Origin: CAZCTC01 sp964501335
GTDB taxonomy: Bacteria; Chloroflexota; Anaerolineae; B4-G1; SLSP01
Direction of reading: 5' to 3'
Length of the DNA: 64,000 bases
NCBI GenBank assembly: GCA_964501335.1
Contig: CAZCTC010000010.1
Location: 1 to 64,000 of the forward strand
The first letter of the stretch is position 1. Each line of letters starts with the position of its first letter. The notes under the pieces are model-generated. The model saw nothing but the letters and a program-made list of their open reading frames with translations, was not told the origin of the DNA and searched no databases. Below, piece after piece: positions 60,699 through 64,000 of the stretch. The position numbers were made by a program, and so were the translations under genes.

Positions 60699-62042
60699 TT
60701 GAACGAGCGACCACGTCAAATACTCCAACAGATTATCCAACAGTATGGGGTCAGTGTCTGTGACAATCCCCGGCGCTGTGAGGGGCTATTGCGGGATTTG
60801 GGCGGAGAATTCCGGCGGGAGATCTTTGTGTTGGTCAGCGCCCTGGAACAGGGGGTCCCGCAAGACTTGCAGTCGATGGGCAAGCAGATGCCCTATCCTG
60901 TCGTTCAGTCCCAATTGACCCGGCGTTTGCAGGAAGACCTGGCCCTGGATGAAGCGGCGGCGCGGTGGGCCGTGGATTCCTGGGCGCTGGCATTGGGGAT
61001 GTCGGTGCCGACTTTGCCGACCGGTAATTCGGGGACGGTGGCGACCCCGGTCACGCCGACGCCGCCGGAGCCGGCAGTCAAGAATCCGACGGGGAATGTG
61101 CCGGTGACACTTCCGGTCACGCCGCCGGCCAGTTTGCCGACGGGATTGCGGCCGGGAACGGTGCTGCCCGGACATCAGGGCGAGGCGGTGGTAGCGGCGT
61201 TCAGTCCAGACGGCCGCTGGCTGGTTTCTTCCGGCTTTGATGGGCAGGTGCGGTTTTGGGATGTGAATTCGGGGCGGGAGAGCCGCCATCAGGAATGGAG
61301 TGGGGGATGGGTCAACGATATCGCTTTTGTGCCGGGTGAGGCCGCGATTGCGTTGGCGGGCAGCGACGGTATGGTGGGGGTATGGAGCGCTCCGGAAGGC
61401 CGGGAAGTGCGGCGGATGCGGGGCCATGACGGGCCGGTTTTAGGCGTGGCCTGTAGTCCGGATGGCCGGCAGATGGCTTCCAGTGGGACCGATAAGCGGG
61501 TGCGGTTGTGGGATTTAGGCGATGGGCACGAGTTGCTGCGGCTGGAAGGCCAGCAGGAGTCGGCGCCGGCGGTGGCCTTCAGTCCGGACGGCCGGTTGCT
61601 GGCGGCCGCAGGCGGCTGGGAGCGGACGGTGCGCATTTGGGAGTTGCCTTCGGGTAAGTTGTTGCATCGTCTGGTGGGACATGCGGCAAATGTGACTTCG
61701 GTGGCGTTCAGTGCGGACGGTTCGCTGCTGGCTTCGGCCGGTTGGGACGAGACGCTGGTTTTCTGGAATCCGTTGACGGGTGCCGAGGTGAAGCGGGTGG
61801 TGGAGAGTTCCAGCCTGCCCCATTTGATTTTTACGATGGCCTTTGCGCCGAACGGGCGGACGGTCGTGACGGGGGGTTGGGATCGGACGATCCGGCTCTG
61901 GAATGTGGAGGGGGGGAAAGAGATCCAATCCACGACGGAGCCTCTGACCATGGTGACCTGTCTGGTTTTCAGTGCGGACGGCCGATTGGTGGCCTCGACC
62001 ACCCGGGACGGCAAAGTTCGATTATGGACGGTATTGGGATAA
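60699..62042 (+). CDS. WD40 beta-propeller protein with an N-terminal helical adaptor domain
   Basis: A 447-residue protein. Residues 1-95 are a helical domain (RPRQILQQIIQQYG, then REIFVLVSALEQG and RWAVDSWALALG) shared with the next gene's product. A Thr/Pro-rich linker (about 105-150) leads to seven WD40 repeats (about 155-447), each with FSPDGR-type and VRxWD-type ends, enough for one complete propeller. Comparison with the next protein places the start at TTG 60699; the ribosome binding site is weak. A scaffold role in the TerY-kinase group is likely. Confidence 0.8.
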   Translation: MNERPRQILQQIIQQYGVSVCDNPRRCEGLLRDLGGEFRREIFVLVSALEQGVPQDLQSMGKQMPYPVVQSQLTRRLQEDLALDEAAARWAVDSWALALGMSVPTLPTGNSGTVATPVTPTPPEPAVKNPTGNVPVTLPVTPPASLPTGLRPGTVLPGHQGEAVVAAFSPDGRWLVSSGFDGQVRFWDVNSGRESRHQEWSGGWVNDIAFVPGEAAIALAGSDGMVGVWSAPEGREVRRMRGHDGPVLGVACSPDGRQMASSGTDKRVRLWDLGDGHELLRLEGQQESAPAVAFSPDGRLLAAAGGWERTVRIWELPSGKLLHRLVGHAANVTSVAFSADGSLLASAGWDETLVFWNPLTGAEVKRVVESSSLPHLIFTMAFAPNGRTVVTGGWDRTIRLWNVEGGKEIQSTTEPLTMVTCLVFSADGRLVASTTRDGKVRLWTVLG

Positions 62043-62058
62043 AAGGAAGCTCAAAGAG

Positions 62059-63117
62059 ATGGACGATCGCCCACGCCACAAACTTCGTGAACTGGTGCAG
62101 CAATATGGCCGGGAGATCGCTCAGGATGCTCAGCGCTGCCGCGGTCTGCTGATGGATTTCTGCGGGGGCTCTCCTCGAGAAATTTTTGTATTGGTGAGTG
62201 CGGTGGAAGAGAAGGCAACAGCGGAATTGCTGTCGCTGCCGCCGGGAGCGCCTCCCGCTGTGATTTTGCGACGGTTGACGCAGCGGTTGGTGGAGCGGCG
62301 CGCCATTTCTGAAGATGCGGCGCAGTGGTCGATTGAATCGTGGGCGCTGGCCCTGGATATCGAAGGGGTCTCCGAGGCAGCGGCGAAGACCCGCCCGCTG
62401 GGTGAGCTTGAAGCCCGGGAACCGGTGTCGGCCGGGGGGAAAGTTCAGGCGGCTGAGTCCCCTAACGGCAAGGTTTTTGTCTCCTCTTTGCCGGTGGTGG
62501 TTTGGGGCTGGTCGCGGTTGGGAATCCGTTGGGGGTGGATGCAATTGGGGACCACGCCGGGTGTGGTGCCGATTCCGGTGGGCTATGATCTGGGTTTTTC
62601 CTGTCAGGTGAACGATGCTAATTTGGCGGTGCTGGCGCCGCAGTTTGCTGCGTGTGGCAGGGTGCTGTCGTTGACGTTGATGGGGAGTTCGATTACCGCC
62701 CGAGGATTGACGGCTCTGGAATCTCTTCCCTCATTGACGGCCCTGGATCTGGCGCGGTGTGAGCGGTTGAGCGATCGGTCGCTGGAGCGATTGAAGGTTT
62801 TGCCCCGATTGGAGCGTTTGAACCTGGCGGGGACGGTGATTTCCGATGCGGGGGTGAAGGCGCTGGTGCGGTTAGGAAATTTGAGCAACCTTAACCTTTC
62901 GGGATGCGGCATCACGGATTTGGGTGTGACGTATTTGCGGAAGGTGGTCAATCTGACCCATTTGAATCTGGAGGATTGCCGGCAGGTGTCGGATGCCGGG
63001 GTGCTGGCGCTGCGGGGGATGGAGCATTTGACGACGATGAATTTGCGGGGGTGTGTGCGGGTGACGCGGGCTGCCATTATGGAGCTGCGCCGGCAAAATG
63101 TGGATGTATTGGTGTAA
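62059..63117 (+). CDS. Leucine-rich-repeat protein with the same N-terminal adaptor domain
   Basis: A 352-residue protein. Residues 1-95 repeat the helical domain of the WD40 protein (RPRHKLRELVQQYG, REIFVLVSAVEEK, WSIESWALALD). After a linker, residues about 180-350 are leucine-rich repeats of the cysteine-containing type (LTALDLARCERLSD, LSNLNLSGCGITD, LTHLNLEDCRQVSD). The ATG has an AAGGAAG site 16 bases after the previous stop. It is probably another scaffold or recognition subunit. Confidence 0.8.
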   Translation: MDDRPRHKLRELVQQYGREIAQDAQRCRGLLMDFCGGSPREIFVLVSAVEEKATAELLSLPPGAPPAVILRRLTQRLVERRAISEDAAQWSIESWALALDIEGVSEAAAKTRPLGELEAREPVSAGGKVQAAESPNGKVFVSSLPVVVWGWSRLGIRWGWMQLGTTPGVVPIPVGYDLGFSCQVNDANLAVLAPQFAACGRVLSLTLMGSSITARGLTALESLPSLTALDLARCERLSDRSLERLKVLPRLERLNLAGTVISDAGVKALVRLGNLSNLNLSGCGITDLGVTYLRKVVNLTHLNLEDCRQVSDAGVLALRGMEHLTTMNLRGCVRVTRAAIMELRRQNVDVLV

Positions 63118-63132
63118 GTTTTTTTGCCCATG

Positions 63133-63172
63133 TCGGGCGCCCACGTAGGGGCGCCCCTACGTGGGCGCCCGA
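63133..63172. repeat. Perfect 40-base palindrome
   Basis: A self-complementary sequence with no loop: TCGGGCGCCCACGTAGGGGC and its exact complement. It lies 15 bases after the leucine-rich-repeat stop. Such a palindrome can fold as a hairpin in RNA or cruciform in DNA. It may serve as a terminator or attenuator between this gene and the zinc-ribbon gene. Confidence 0.75.
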
Positions 63173-63220
63173 CTTTATTGAGGAGTTGGCGATAGCTTTC
63201 TTATTCAAAAAGGGGGAGTT

Positions 63221-63577
63221 ATGGATCAACGACCGAATGTGGTGATTGTGTTGGCCCGGTGCGGTAAAGAGAAGAAATCTTTCGGGCTGCGGTTTGAGGA
63301 GACGACGCCGGGAACCTGGACGGCCGATTGGGCCTTTGCGATTCCAGAGGCTCAGGCGCAACGGGAAGGCTACGATCTGGGGGAGATCAAAGGTAATTTT
63401 GCCTTTGCTTCGACCTATCCGGGATGCCCGCATTGTGGGGGGCAGTCGGTCTTAAAATGTAGCTGTGGGAAGGTTTCCTGTTGGGATGGACAGCAGAAGA
63501 AGATCATCTGTCCCTGGTGTGGGGCGCAGGGTGAGATCAAAGGCAAAGTGGACAGCCTGCGTTCCGGCGGCGTTTAA
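63221..63577 (+). CDS. TerY-C-like zinc-ribbon protein
   Basis: A 118-residue protein with eight cysteines after residue 65: CPHC, CSC, one Cys in SCWDG and CPWC (final pair), a layout like the TerY-C metal-binding domain. That domain is usually at the C-terminus of TerY proteins; here it is separate while the TerY-like gene lacks it. It is probably a partner of the TerY-like protein or the kinase. The start has a GGGGGAG site. Confidence 0.7.
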   Translation: MDQRPNVVIVLARCGKEKKSFGLRFEETTPGTWTADWAFAIPEAQAQREGYDLGEIKGNFAFASTYPGCPHCGGQSVLKCSCGKVSCWDGQQKKIICPWCGAQGEIKGKVDSLRSGGV

Positions 63578-63641
63578 ATTTGTGTTGTTCTCGGTCCGGG
63601 GAACCGGGCTGAGTGGATAGGAATTTTTATGGGAGGCGATG

Positions 63642-64000
63642 ATGAACCAAATCCTTAAAATCGGACAGATTGTACAGACGGAGTCCGGCGTACCTTGCAA
63701 AGTGGAGACTTTCCTGGGCGGTGGCGGTCAGGGGGAAGTCTACAAAGCTGACTTGAGCGGTAAGTCGATTGCGCTCAAGTGGTATTACCCGGCCCAGGCA
63801 ACTCCGGAGCAATATGCGGCGTTGGCCCGGTTGGTGAAGATGGGGCCACCCACCAATTTGTTCCTCTGGCCGTTGGAGCTGACCAAGGCAGCGGATACCC
63901 CGGGATTCGGCTACATCATGCCACTGCGGGAATCGCGTTTTAAGGGGATTGTGGATCTGATGAAGCGGCGGATCGAGCCGACGTTCCGGGCGCTGGCGAC
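63642..64000 (+). CDS. Ser/Thr protein kinase of the TerY triad, truncated by the window end
   Basis: The first 119 codons of a protein kinase. The glycine-rich loop is visible (LGGGGQGEVYKA near 24-36) and the VAIK-type Lys lies in IALKWYY near 48. The start ATG 63642 has a GGGAGG site; a second ATG directly upstream is too close. The position after TerY, PP2C and zinc-ribbon genes suggests the kinase of a TerY-phosphatase-kinase triad. The catalytic loop lies outside the window, so activity cannot be judged. Confidence 0.85.
   Translation, partial: MNQILKIGQIVQTESGVPCKVETFLGGGGQGEVYKADLSGKSIALKWYYPAQATPEQYAALARLVKMGPPTNLFLWPLELTKAADTPGFGYIMPLRESRFKGIVDLMKRRIEPTFRALA

Overview
The window looks like a chromosomal segment of a Chloroflexota (Anaerolineae-like) bacterium. 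The reasons are indirect: several lipoproteins with Thr/Pro-rich linkers behind a lipobox, a giant secreted protein ending in a FLPIVIRN-type C-terminus, GTG and TTG starts, and RNA- and metabolism-type genes of bacterial type. No marker gene that fixes the lineage is present, so this assignment is an inference.

Layout. 1-9.9 kb: a small DUF1232 membrane protein, a 2239-residue secreted repeat protein, and a solitary class II diterpene-cyclase-like gene. 9.9-24.2 kb: housekeeping and accessory genes (amidase, tRNA-Lys, SRAP protein, LysM-CAP lipoprotein, FKBP lipoprotein, M20 peptidase, phosphodiester glycosidase-like lipoprotein, adenosylhomocysteinase with a PfkB kinase, a DegT/RfbH-type sugar enzyme, rlmN with a zinc ribbon and a nucleotidyltransferase-HAD fusion). 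24.5-27.1 kb: a complete bacterial major vault protein gene, standing alone. 27.6-50.0 kb: one long plus-strand exopolysaccharide operon (chain length, flippase, polymerase, glycosyltransferases, acetyltransferases, a GH44 hydrolase, priming transferase). It runs without a break into a partner-switching module (STAS, PP2C/SpoIIE, RsbW-like kinase, response regulator), and a WecG-STAS-STAS fusion ties the two together. 50.4-64 kb: a SWIM / DUF5691 / MoxR-AAA / DUF5682 / VWA cluster resembling the E. coli yehLMPQ set. It is followed by a TerY-type VWA, PP2C, WD40, leucine-rich-repeat, zinc-ribbon and Ser/Thr-kinase series that runs off the end of the window. The two halves have separate promoters and together look like an uncharacterised ATPase/VWA plus phosphorylation-switch system.

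The intergenic DNA has its own structure. A family of roughly 150-bp repeats, each built around a GC-rich palindrome whose arms differ from copy to copy but stay complementary, occurs about a dozen times on both strands. A second class, long near-perfect palindromes, sits at operon ends. Most promoters that can be read have a 16-bp spacer between TTGNNN and TANNNT hexamers.

The items I consider most worth following up are the vault protein, the yeh-like/TerY composite locus, the STAS-fused glycosyltransferase with its partner-switching genes, the degenerate enzymes of the EPS cluster, and the repeat family.
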